The notes under the pieces were generated by a model. It worked only from the letters and a program-made list of their open reading frames with translations. It ran no database searches and was not told where the DNA came from. DNA of 64,000 nt from Candidatus Chlamydia sanziniae. Its GTDB lineage: Bacteria; Chlamydiota; Chlamydiia; Chlamydiales; Chlamydiaceae. The stretch spans positions 1,049,134-1,113,133 of the forward strand of contig NZ_CP014639.1 in the NCBI RefSeq assembly GCF_001653975.1, written 5' to 3'. Of this stretch, positions 56,185 to 64,000 are shown in pieces (the stretch's first letter is position 1; each line of letters starts with the position of its first letter). A program made the position numbers and the translations under genes.

Positions 56185-57618
56185 TTAACCGGGCATCAAA
56201 TTCCGTTGCAAATGGCCTACAGTGTAATGGACAGGATGAAAATACCAATCAAGAATTTCAGCATTTTCGACTTTTCGAGAAAGTGTTTTATCTTTTTCAA
56301 AAACTTTTTTTGCCTTTTGTGCGACTTCAGGAGACTCAATAACTAAAATACTTTCATAATCAAAGAGATCACTTTTCTTACCAAAATTGTAGCTGCCGAT
56401 AACAAAAATTGCATCATCAACAATCATGCACTTTTTGTGAAGTTGCGTCTCTTTAACAGCAAATTCATAAATAGCAAGATTCGGATTGGATTGCTTTTTT
56501 AAGCACAGGAATTTCTGCCATAGAAAATAATAACTCCCGTAGCTTAAGGCAAAATAGTTTATGCGATTTCCCCATGCATAAATTGAAGTGAATAAGGGGC
56601 TAAGTTCATGACATCCATTAGTCAGTATATCCAACTGTATGTGTCGGGAAAAGGAGGCAGCAATTAAAGCCTCGATAAGCTCATCTTTTGGAATAAAATA
56701 CATATTAGCAATCTGGATTGAAGATTGTGCATTACGAATTAATGTAAGATATTTCTCAGTTACGGGGTTGGGTGTGCCTTCATGAGGGCCTCCAAAGACG
56801 ATTTTCACACGTGCAGAATCAACGAAAACAATATCCTTGTTTTCATCAAACTCAGGACAAAACATTTCATGAGCTTGCTCCCTAGTGAACCCGGGACAAT
56901 CATCAGCAAAGTGTTCTGGATTATTTATAAACCACCAATGTTGAGCATAGTATTCCCACATTTTAAAATACTTATAAAATTCTTTCCGAAGTTGGCATCC
57001 TATGGTTACTGAACGGAAAGTGACATCTTGATCACGAAAAGCCAGAGGCCTTTGTACGCCACCGACATACAAACGTGATGTATCGACAATCTCAGGTTCG
57101 ATATCTCCAGGAGTACACATAAAATCTTCAAAATTACTTCCCCCCATAATACAATATTTGCCATCGATGAGACAAAATTTCACATGCATTTCCATAACAT
57201 TGGGATGCAAAACACTGTTTGATGGAGGACAACCTGTAAAGACATAAAAAAATCTCTGCGGATAGCGTTCCTGTGTTTTTTTAAGAATAAGTTGATCTTC
57301 TAAATTAATGAATGTAGGTTGGATGAGCATGTAAGCGCATAACGCAGGGGCGATGTCCATACGCCGACATAAATGGTCTAGGATTTCTTTTAGTAATCTC
57401 CCTCCTGCCATGCAAGGGCAGAGTTCCACATAATAGTTTGCGTGATCAATACAATGAAGGAGGTATTCAAAAGTTTCTAGGCCATTATCATGGACTAAAA
57501 CAGCAACATGTTCTTCCTCAGAGGGAAAAGAGAGCACCTTAGCACAAGCAGGAATCTGTTCGAAGAGAAGCGAAGAAAAAATTCCCATTGCAATACAGCA
57601 CAAGTTTATGCGGTTCAT
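56185..57618 (-). CDS. Phospholipase D-family protein
   Basis: 477 residues with a signal peptide (MNRINLCCIAMGIFSSLLFE). Two HKD motifs are present: HVKFCLIDGKYCIMGGSNF (about 147-165) and HKKCMIVDDAIFVIGSYNFG (about 404-423), so the active site is complete. Chosen start ATG 57618 overlaps the lplA stop as ATGA. It matches CT284. It differs from the plasticity-zone PLD set; the substrate is unknown. Confidence 0.88.
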   Translation of the reverse strand: MNRINLCCIAMGIFSSLLFEQIPACAKVLSFPSEEEHVAVLVHDNGLETFEYLLHCIDHANYYVELCPCMAGGRLLKEILDHLCRRMDIAPALCAYMLIQPTFINLEDQLILKKTQERYPQRFFYVFTGCPPSNSVLHPNVMEMHVKFCLIDGKYCIMGGSNFEDFMCTPGDIEPEIVDTSRLYVGGVQRPLAFRDQDVTFRSVTIGCQLRKEFYKYFKMWEYYAQHWWFINNPEHFADDCPGFTREQAHEMFCPEFDENKDIVFVDSARVKIVFGGPHEGTPNPVTEKYLTLIRNAQSSIQIANMYFIPKDELIEALIAASFSRHIQLDILTNGCHELSPLFTSIYAWGNRINYFALSYGSYYFLWQKFLCLKKQSNPNLAIYEFAVKETQLHKKCMIVDDAIFVIGSYNFGKKSDLFDYESILVIESPEVAQKAKKVFEKDKTLSRKVENAEILDWYFHPVHYTVGHLQRNLMPG

Positions 57619-58334
57619 AGTTCCCCACAGCAAAATAATTGGATAAATGTTTCTTTAACATCTTTGCGAGCTTGTGAAAGTTCTTGCGGTATTGGTTCGA
57701 TTCCTAGAGGGAAAAAAGCGTGCTTCTCGATTTCTTCCACTACTTCATCAACAACGGTCGGAAGCAAGAATTTTTGATAAAATTCTTTAGAACTCCCCGA
57801 AAGAAATAAAGACCCCTGATGAAGGAATCCTTGACGACTTTTACGTTGGGCAGCACCGCCCACTTTTTTTCCTTGTAAGAGAACATCATACTTTGAAGTT
57901 TTTGCCATACAAAAATTCCCAGACACCCTGAGTGAGGGAGCCTCATCTTGCTCGGCTAAACATCCATTTAAATGAAAAACTTGTTTTAGCACTTTAACTA
58001 CTAAAGAATTTACCGTATGATAATTAGTTAAGACGGTGGAAGCGTATTGAGGATGGGTTGCAGACATAAGCAAAGAGAAAGCATAATCACTATGATGAAA
58101 GACAAATCCTCCTCCGCTGGGTCGGACTGCAGCATCTAATCCTTGGCTTTCAGCATTGGCAACTAAAAATTTTTCTTTGCGCATAAAATGCCCATAAGTC
58201 AGAGAAAAAGGACTTTCCCATTCGTATAGGTGCAAAATGACTTCATCCGCCTTAAGTTCGTCAAATAATTGGCGATCTTTTTTCATATGAGTTGCTGCTG
58301 AAGCTTTTCCTGAATCTATTATGCGCATTTCCAT
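57615..58334 (-). CDS. lplA: Lipoate-protein ligase A
   Basis: 239 residues. The motif RPSGGGFVFHHSDYAFSLL (about 70-90) matches the lipoate-binding RRxSGGGAVYHD loop. Attaches lipoate to lysines of E2 enzymes and GcsH. Candidate substrates in this window are SucB (K43) and GcsH. It starts the unit lplA, PLD, PpiD-like, gcsH. Confidence 0.88.
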   Translation of the reverse strand: MEMRIIDSGKASAATHMKKDRQLFDELKADEVILHLYEWESPFSLTYGHFMRKEKFLVANAESQGLDAAVRPSGGGFVFHHSDYAFSLLMSATHPQYASTVLTNYHTVNSLVVKVLKQVFHLNGCLAEQDEAPSLRVSGNFCMAKTSKYDVLLQGKKVGGAAQRKSRQGFLHQGSLFLSGSSKEFYQKFLLPTVVDEVVEEIEKHAFFPLGIEPIPQELSQARKDVKETFIQLFCCGEL

Positions 58335-58428
58335 ACAATGAATTTTAATGAAATCAAACCCAAACTATTTTAAAAGAAGTGCTCACTATTTTCTAAAGAA
58401 GTAGAATTACTGTACCATACTCTAGGGT

Positions 58429-58457
58429 TTGTGCAAAATATTCTTGTATTCTATGAT
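58429..58457 (+). promoter_or_regulatory. Possible sigma-66-type promoter of clpC
   Basis: TTGTGC (58429-58434), a 17-base spacer and TATGAT (58452-58457) lie about 100 bases before clpC. The 5' leader would be long. No CIRCE (TTAGCACTC) element was found. Confidence 0.45.
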
Positions 58458-58559
58458 AGAGATTTTGCTGATGTTTCCAGTCTACATCGAAGAGTTGCAT
58501 CATTATCTTAAATTTCGTATATGCTTAAGGAAAGTTCTACCCCTGTCTTTTAGGTTTTT

Positions 58560-61094
58560 ATGTTTGAGAAGTTTACTAACAGAGCGAAGCAAGTCATTAA
58601 ATTGGCGAAAAAAGAAGCTCAGCGTTTAAATCATAATTACCTAGGCACTGAGCACATTCTCCTAGGCCTACTCAAACTTGGCCAAGGTGTAGCTGTCAAT
58701 GTGTTACGTAATCTAGGGATTGATTTTGATACTGCAAGACAAGAAGTTGAGCGTTTAATTGGTTATGGCCCTGAAATCCAAGTTTATGGGGATCCTGCGC
58801 TTACGGGCAGAGTAAAAAAATCTTTTGAAGCTGCTAATGAAGAAGCTAGTATTTTAGAGCATAATTACGTAGGTACGGAACATTTGCTCTTAGGGATCTT
58901 ACATCAAGCGGATGGGGTGGCACTGCAGATTTTAGAAAACCTTCATATTGACCCTAGAGAAGTTCGTAAAGAAATCCTCAAAGAATTAGAAACATTTAAT
59001 CTTCAACTCCCCCCCTCTTCCTCTTCTTCTCGTAGCACTTCTTCCTCTTCAAAATCCTCTTTAGGTCATACGCTTGGCGTAGATAAAGGGGAGAAACTTT
59101 CTGCTTTAAAAGCCTATGGCTATGATTTAACAGAGATGTTTCGCGAGTCCAAACTCGATCCTGTAATTGGCCGTTCTGCAGAGGTCGAGCGGTTGATTTT
59201 GATTCTTTGCCGTCGTAGAAAAAATAATCCTGTACTTATTGGAGAAGCCGGTGTTGGGAAAACAGCGATTGTTGAGGGCCTTGCACAAAAGATTATCCTA
59301 AATGAAGTTCCTGATGCTTTGCGTAAAAAACGTTTGATCACCCTAGATCTTGCTCTGATGATCGCAGGAACTAAATATCGAGGTCAGTTTGAAGAACGTA
59401 TTAAAGCAGTTATGGATGAGGTGCGTAAGCATGGAAACATCCTACTCTTTATTGACGAACTTCATACGATTGTAGGAGCAGGAGCTGCGGAAGGTGCTAT
59501 TGATGCCTCCAACATCTTAAAACCTGCGTTAGCCCGTGGAGAAATCCAATGTATTGGCGCGACTACAATAGATGAGTATCGTAAGCATATAGAAAAAGAT
59601 GCAGCTTTGGAACGTCGGTTCCAAAAAATTCTTGTTCAACCTCCGAGTGTTGATGAAACTATAGAGATCTTGCATGGTCTAAAAAAGAAATATGAAGAGC
59701 ATCATAATGTTTTCATTACTGAAGAGGCTCTCAAAGCTGCAGCCACACTTTCAGATCAGTACGTACATGGACGTTTTCTCCCTGACAAAGCTATAGATCT
59801 TCTTGATGAAGCTGGAGCTCGCGTGCGAGTGAATACTATGGGCCAACCTTCAGAGCTTATGAAGTTAGAAGCAGATATTGAGAATACAAAGCTAGCAAAA
59901 GAACAAGCGATTAGTACTCAAGAGTATGAAAAAGCTGCGGGTTTACGTGATGAAGAGAAGAAGTTACGTGAGCGTCTTCAAAATATGAAGCAAGAATGGG
60001 AAAACCATAAAGAGGAACACCAAGTTCCTGTAGATGAAGAGGCTGTAGCTCAGGTTGTCTCGCTACAAACAGGAATCCCCTCAGCAAGGCTTACCGAAGC
60101 CGAAAGTGAAAAGCTTCTTAAACTAGAAGATACATTACGTCAAAAGATCATCGGTCAAAATGATGCGATTACTAGCATATGTCGCGCTATCCGTCGTTCA
60201 CGTACAGGAATTAAGGATCCTAACCGTCCTACAGGTTCTTTTCTATTTCTTGGTCCTACAGGTGTGGGAAAGAGCTTACTTGCCCAGCAAATTGCTATAG
60301 AAATGTTTGGGGGTGAAGATGCCTTAATCCAAGTCGATATGTCTGAATATATGGAGAAGTTTGCTGCGACGAAAATGATGGGATCGCCTCCAGGTTATGT
60401 GGGTCATGAAGAAGGTGGTCATCTTACAGAACAAGTTCGTCGTCGTCCTTATTGTGTTGTTCTTTTTGATGAAATAGAGAAAGCTCATCCAGACATTATG
60501 GATTTGATGTTACAAATTTTAGAACAGGGACGGCTTACAGACTCTTTTGGCCGTAAGATAGACTTCCGTCATACTGTTATCATTATGACATCTAACTTAG
60601 GAGCCGATCTTATTAAAAAAAGTGGGGAAATTGGCTTTGGGTTAAGATCTCCAATGGATTACAAAGTAATACAAGAAAAAATTGCAAATGCCATGAAGAA
60701 GCATCTTAAGCCAGAATTTATCAATCGTCTGGATGAAAGTGTGATTTTTCGTCCTTTAGAGAAAGATTCTCTCTCTCAGATTATTCATTTGGAGATTAAT
60801 AAGCTTGATTCCCGGTTAAAAAACTACCAGATGGCATTAAACATCCCTGATTCTGTAATTTCTTTCTTAGTCACCAAGGGCCATTCTCCAGAAATGGGAG
60901 CACGTCCCTTACGTCGGGTTATTGAACAGTATCTTGAAGATCCCCTAGCTGAGTTATTACTCAAAGAATCTTGCCGTCAGGAAGCGAGGAAACTCCGCGC
61001 TATATTAGTAGAAGACCGCGTGACTTTCGAAAGAGAAGAGACTTCTCTTCAAGAAGTAGAAGTGATTCTTCCTAAGCAAAGCGTGGAATCATAG
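58560..61094 (+). CDS. clpC: Clp protease ATP-binding subunit ClpC
   Basis: AAA+ unfoldase feeding ClpP. Order: two Clp_N repeats (about 1-145), a serine-rich linker (152-168), AAA1 with [10 protein letters not shown], a UVR/M-type coiled coil with [14 protein letters not shown] (about 460), and AAA2 with [10 protein letters not shown]. Length (844) fits ClpC. It converges on mnmA with a 23-base tail overlap. Confidence 0.96.
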   Translation: MFEKFTNRAKQVIKLAKKEAQRLNHNYLGTEHILLGLLKLGQGVAVNVLRNLGIDFDTARQEVERLIGYGPEIQVYGDPALTGRVKKSFEAANEEASILEHNYVGTEHLLLGILHQADGVALQILENLHIDPREVRKEILKELETFNLQLPPSSSSSRSTSSSSKSSLGHTLGVDKGEKLSALKAYGYDLTEMFRESKLDPVIGRSAEVERLILILCRRRKNNPVLIGEAGVGKTAIVEGLAQKIILNEVPDALRKKRLITLDLALMIAGTKYRGQFEERIKAVMDEVRKHGNILLFIDELHTIVGAGAAEGAIDASNILKPALARGEIQCIGATTIDEYRKHIEKDAALERRFQKILVQPPSVDETIEILHGLKKKYEEHHNVFITEEALKAAATLSDQYVHGRFLPDKAIDLLDEAGARVRVNTMGQPSELMKLEADIENTKLAKEQAISTQEYEKAAGLRDEEKKLRERLQNMKQEWENHKEEHQVPVDEEAVAQVVSLQTGIPSARLTEAESEKLLKLEDTLRQKIIGQNDAITSICRAIRRSRTGIKDPNRPTGSFLFLGPTGVGKSLLAQQIAIEMFGGEDALIQVDMSEYMEKFAATKMMGSPPGYVGHEEGGHLTEQVRRRPYCVVLFDEIEKAHPDIMDLMLQILEQGRLTDSFGRKIDFRHTVIIMTSNLGADLIKKSGEIGFGLRSPMDYKVIQEKIANAMKKHLKPEFINRLDESVIFRPLEKDSLSQIIHLEINKLDSRLKNYQMALNIPDSVISFLVTKGHSPEMGARPLRRVIEQYLEDPLAELLLKESCRQEARKLRAILVEDRVTFEREETSLQEVEVILPKQSVES

Positions 61095-62163
61095 GGACAC
61101 TGATAATCCCACCGCCTAGACACTGCTCTCCTTGATAAAAAGCAATCACTTGTCCTGGAGTAATTGCCTTGACAGGTTGCGTGAAATGGACCAGAACTTT
61201 ACGAGAAGAAGGGATACATTGAATTAGGCAGGCTTCATCCAGGGAGCGGTACCGCACTTTTGCTGTGCAGGAATATGCGACCTTAGGAGGGTCTATAAAC
61301 CAATTCATATCTTCAGCTACAAGTTCTTGTTGGTAGAGTAGAGGGTGATCTTCACCACGAACAATATAGAGAATGTTTTTCTCCATATCCTTTCCCACAA
61401 CATAGCAGGGTTTTTCAGATCCTCCGACTCTTAGTCCGCGCCGTTGCCCTATAGTGTAGTAATGTGCGCCTGAATGTGTTCCTATCACTTCTTGCCTATC
61501 CCAATCGACAATATCCCCGCTTGCGTTGGGAATAAACCGTTCGAGAAAATATTTAAAAGGACGCTTTCCTATAAAACAAATTCCTGTACTATCTTTTTTT
61601 GTTGCAGTAGCTAGACCTACCTGAGTTGCAATTGCACGCACCTGAGTCTTTGTCATCTCTCCCAAAGGAAACAACACATTAGCAAGAGCATTTCTAGATG
61701 TTCCTGAGAGAAAATAACTTTGGTCTTTATGACCATCACTACCACGAAATAAACAAGGTCCTTGACTATCGAAGCGTAGTCGGCAGTAATGACCAGTTGC
61801 TAAAAAATGGCCTCCCAGTTCTCTTACTTTTCTTTGCAATAGATCAAATTTGATTTCTCTGTTGCAAAGGACATCCGGGTTAGGAGTATAGCCTAAGGAA
61901 TATTCCTTAAGAAAGCGGGAAAATACCTTTTCTCTGTACTCTTTAGCAAAAGATACCGTGTAGTAAGGAATGTCCAGCTGTACACATACCTTTTGAACAT
62001 CTCCATAGTCTTCTGAGGAAGAGCAAGGGCCGTTGTCCATTTCCTCTTCCCAATTTTTCATAAACAATCCGACAACATTATAAGATGTGAAATGCTTGAG
62101 AAGATAGGCCACAACGGAGGAGTCTACTCCTCCAGACATTGCCACAATAACTGTTTGGTTCAT
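61072..62163 (-). CDS. mnmA: tRNA 2-thiouridylase MnmA
   Basis: 363 residues. PP-loop [10 protein letters not shown] (about 8-17), catalytic Cys in [12 protein letters not shown] and GICFIGKR with the second Cys. Thiolates U34 of Lys, Glu and Gln tRNAs, taking sulfur from an IscS-type enzyme such as the one at 19.4-20.5 kb. The family normally needs the Tus relay; direct transfer is possible here. Confidence 0.94.
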   Translation of the reverse strand: MNQTVIVAMSGGVDSSVVAYLLKHFTSYNVVGLFMKNWEEEMDNGPCSSSEDYGDVQKVCVQLDIPYYTVSFAKEYREKVFSRFLKEYSLGYTPNPDVLCNREIKFDLLQRKVRELGGHFLATGHYCRLRFDSQGPCLFRGSDGHKDQSYFLSGTSRNALANVLFPLGEMTKTQVRAIATQVGLATATKKDSTGICFIGKRPFKYFLERFIPNASGDIVDWDRQEVIGTHSGAHYYTIGQRRGLRVGGSEKPCYVVGKDMEKNILYIVRGEDHPLLYQQELVAEDMNWFIDPPKVAYSCTAKVRYRSLDEACLIQCIPSSRKVLVHFTQPVKAITPGQVIAFYQGEQCLGGGIISVPMIPRFA

Positions 62164-62598
62164 CTTGATTTATAACATAATTGAAAAAAAATTAAGAATC
62201 CATACTAACGGGTCAATAAAATAAAAAAAAACCCTTTATTAAAATACCTTGTCAAATTATAGAATTACCCATTTAAGAACTTTAAGATAAGTTTTCCTAT
62301 ATTCTCATCTAAACTAGAATACAACGTAGAGCCACTGTAAGCTTAGTTTAAGAGCAACGCCTGTCTCTAGACTTGTAAGCCACAACTGCTTTCCATGAAA
62401 AAATCATATTAAACCATATGTCTACAGAACTATTTGGAAGAAAGTATTTGAGTAAAATTTCAATATTTACATTTATATAATTGTATAATATGGAAACAAA
62501 AGACTCTACTTATTCTATTTAAGAATTAAAAATATAATAGAAAACAACAAGGGTTTAAAGCCTCGCTGTTTATATCACCACATACTAAAAATAAGATT
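62164..62598. other. Spacer between mnmA and the repeat-protein gene
   Basis: 435 AT-rich bases, mostly without structure. It holds the terminator of the repeat-protein gene near its right end and must hold the mnmA promoter at its left. A TTGACA occurs near 62248-62253 (minus) with no matching -10. No RNA gene was recognised. Confidence 0.4.
62540..62572 (-). terminator. Terminator of the repeat-protein gene
   Basis: On the minus strand AACAGCGAGG and CCTTGTTGTT pair over 10 bases with two G-T pairs, loop CTTTAAAC (8 bases), and a TTTT run follows. It is about 30 bases after the stop. Confidence 0.65.
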
Positions 62599-64000
62599 CT
62601 ATGGGGTAGTTGCAGATCCACTACCCCCGCTAGGAATAGGAGTAGGAGTAGGAGTTGGGGCTGGAGTAGGCGAGCCATTTGAAGCATTGGAAATGACTAC
62701 TGCTCCTACAATCATAGCAAGTACAGTAACTACCATAGTACATACGGATATACTTGTATGAGTTTTTCGCTTAGCAACACAAGAAGAACAAGGCCAATCG
62801 GTCTCTTCAGAATCGCAACGATACTGCTTAGCCTCAAGATAAGAAGCAATATTGGTGTTCCGCGTTGAAGATGCTGTTCGGTAAAAACCATTTGTGTTAC
62901 TGCGTTCTGTTGTATTGTGAGCATTTTTTGGTGTTTGGCTAGAAGGAACTTTCTCCTCTACATAATCTAAGGACTCTTCCTGAGAAGCTACATCAGCTTC
63001 TTTAGAGAGAGAACGCTCTTCACGTCGTTTACAAGAAGACTTTTCTTCACGAACTTGAGGACATACACTACAGTTACGCTTTACTCGAATGGCTGCAGCT
63101 TTTTCCATGTCATAACGCAAGGTAGAAGTCACTTGTCTATCCCTGAGCAATTTATTTGTTTTTATACGGGGTTCGCGAGCTTCAAGAACTTCTCGTGCAG
63201 ACTTTCTTGCACTCGTTTTTTGTCCTTTATGTTTTGCCAACTCTTGTGTAGGGCTCGGACGAACAACAAGTACGGGTAGAGCTGCACCTTTTGCTAACTC
63301 TTGTAATTCTACCTTTTCAGAACTTTGGGATATCTCAATATTATTCAATGCACCAGAAATTGTGTTTTTATCTTTTGAGACATCTTCAAAATTTTCACTT
63401 TTCACCATTTTCGCAGTCAATTTCTTAGCATTCATCGACGCTTGAATCTCAGAAGAGGACCCCTCAGGAGTTTGAACAATTTGTGTTTCAAAAGGTTCCG
63501 GACAAGAAACTTGAGACCGAGTAGCATAACGTTTCTTTACTGAAACTAAAGAATCTTCACGAAATATTTTCCTTAGCTTTGCTTTTTGATGAACATCACT
63601 TGAAAGTGCTCTTGAAGCTTTTCTAGAATTCTTACCTTTCACCATTTTCGCAGTCAATTTCTTAGCATTCATCGACGCTTGAATCTCAGAAGAGGACCCC
63701 TCAGGAGTTTGAACAATTTGTGTTTCAAAAGGTTCCGGACAAGAAACTTGAGACCGAGTAGCATAACGTTTCTTTACTGAAACTAAAGAACCTCCGCGAA
63801 ACAAGCTACCCAGTTCTACTTTTTGATGAACATCACTTGAAAGTGCTCTTGAAGCTTTTCTAGAATTCTTACCTTTCACCATTTTCGCAGTCAATTTCTT
63901 AGCATTCATCGACGCTTGAATCTCAGAAGAGGACCCCTCAGGAGCTCGAACAATCTGTGTTTCAAAAGGTTCCGGACAAGAAACTTGAGACCGAGTAGCA
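62599..64000 (-). CDS. Repeat-containing membrane protein, 5' end outside the window
   Basis: The frame is open to the right edge, so the N-terminus is missing; 467 visible codons. Residues repeat with a period of 79 (237 bases): unit starts at 63909, 63672 and 63435, each opening MNAKKLTAKMVKG, with one partial unit beyond the right edge. Repeats are basic and Ser-rich and end in SSSEIQAS. Then come a variable charged region, a Cys-rich stretch, one hydrophobic segment (SISVCTMVVTVLAMIVGAV) and a Pro/Thr tail. There is no bilobed hairpin. Position after mnmA corresponds to CT288 but identity is unproven. Confidence 0.75.
   Translation of the reverse strand, partial: ATRSQVSCPEPFETQIVRAPEGSSSEIQASMNAKKLTAKMVKGKNSRKASRALSSDVHQKVELGSLFRGGSLVSVKKRYATRSQVSCPEPFETQIVQTPEGSSSEIQASMNAKKLTAKMVKGKNSRKASRALSSDVHQKAKLRKIFREDSLVSVKKRYATRSQVSCPEPFETQIVQTPEGSSSEIQASMNAKKLTAKMVKSENFEDVSKDKNTISGALNNIEISQSSEKVELQELAKGAALPVLVVRPSPTQELAKHKGQKTSARKSAREVLEAREPRIKTNKLLRDRQVTSTLRYDMEKAAAIRVKRNCSVCPQVREEKSSCKRREERSLSKEADVASQEESLDYVEEKVPSSQTPKNAHNTTERSNTNGFYRTASSTRNTNIASYLEAKQYRCDSEETDWPCSSCVAKRKTHTSISVCTMVVTVLAMIVGAVVISNASNGSPTPAPTPTPTPIPSGGSGSATTP
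62631..62672. repeat. Hexanucleotide repeat encoding a Pro-Thr tail
   Basis: A run of GGAGTA/GGAATA-type hexamers gives the protein's TPAPTPTPTPIP end. Being 6-base units, copy-number change would keep frame, so it can vary tail length without breaking the gene. Confidence 0.55.
63390..64000. repeat. 237-base near-identical tandem repeats
   Basis: Units at 63436-63672 and 63673-63909, a part unit at 63390-63435 and another running past 63910. Differences between the two full units are confined to a short stretch (KAKLRKIFRED versus KVELGSLFRGG), so homologous exchange is likely recent. Confidence 0.9.

Noticed and set aside
62350..62400. Possible tRNA-like fold in the spacer after mnmA (CTTGTAAG loop)
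   Set aside because: No acceptor pairing and no T-loop GTTCGAAT-type motif were found.
1..64000. CRISPR arrays, insertion sequences, prophage genes, toxin-antitoxin pairs
   Set aside because: No regularly spaced repeats, transposase motifs, integrases or small toxin-antitoxin pairs were seen; repeats present are within genes or a simple duplication.

Overview
The window is about 41% GC, gene-dense and almost free of mobile DNA. Gene content and order match the chromosome of an obligate intracellular Chlamydia, most likely Chlamydia pneumoniae or a very close relative. The basis is recognition of families and of the published order in C. trachomatis (CT038-CT056, CT104-CT107, CT256-CT288 blocks); no database search was run. 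Markers include the histone-like protein Hc2, a type III secretion chaperone set (Slc1-like, Mcsc-like), a CteG-like effector, a second DnaA, split Nqr genes, futalosine-pathway genes, and several small proteins with the double hydrophobic hairpin of inclusion membrane (Inc) proteins.

Layout. 0-8.1 kb: end of a hypothetical gene, sucB-sucA (2-oxoglutarate dehydrogenase), divergent CT053-like and hemW genes, then an rsmI-like/holA-like pair. 8.2-11.8 kb: hctB with a sigma-28-type promoter and a clear terminator, pepA, ssb and an slc1-like chaperone. 11.8-21.3 kb: glgX, a SpoIID-like protein, ruvB, dcd, a small FtsB/DivIC-like protein, two CNNM/CBS membrane proteins, a NifS/IscS enzyme and a PP2C phosphatase. 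21.3-24.4 kb is the accessory stretch: a candidate Inc protein, a tandemly duplicated lipoprotein locus with one decayed copy, and a CPBP protease. 24.4-30.8 kb: the 4.5S SRP RNA, mazG, mutY, a pseudouridine synthase, a cysteine-rich CteG-like protein, fabI and a Cof-type HAD phosphatase. 31-37 kb: a FliO-like protein, Mcsc, an exonuclease, mqnD and mqnB, then msbA and accA on the other strand. 37-45 kb, minus strand: a hypothetical gene, an HU/IHF protein, amiA, murE, ftsI (PBP3), ftsL-like and rsmH, with a single tRNA-Arg(CCT) on the plus strand. 45-52.8 kb: CT273/CT274-like pair, dnaA2, a bactofilin, a ComF-like remnant and nqrBCDE. 52.8-64 kb: two candidate Inc proteins, gcsH, a PpiD-like protein, a phospholipase D, lplA, clpC, mnmA, and the 3' part of a protein built from 79-residue tandem repeats.

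How the genes work together. Four themes stand out: energy metabolism (SucAB, Nqr, menaquinone by the futalosine route), envelope and division without FtsZ (MurE, PBP3, FtsL-like, AmiA, SpoIID-like, bactofilin), developmental control (Hc2 from a sigma-28 promoter, a PP2C phosphatase, HU/IHF), and the host interface (Inc candidates, CteG-like effector, two CesT-type chaperones, a FliO-like export component). Lipoylation (LplA, GcsH, SucB) links distant parts of the window. No CRISPR array, insertion sequence or prophage was seen. The most novel-looking signals are the repeat protein at the right edge, the decayed lipoprotein duplication, the altered DnaA-box-binding motif of DnaA2, the SpoIID homolog lacking its catalytic glutamate, and the palindrome over the hctB start site.
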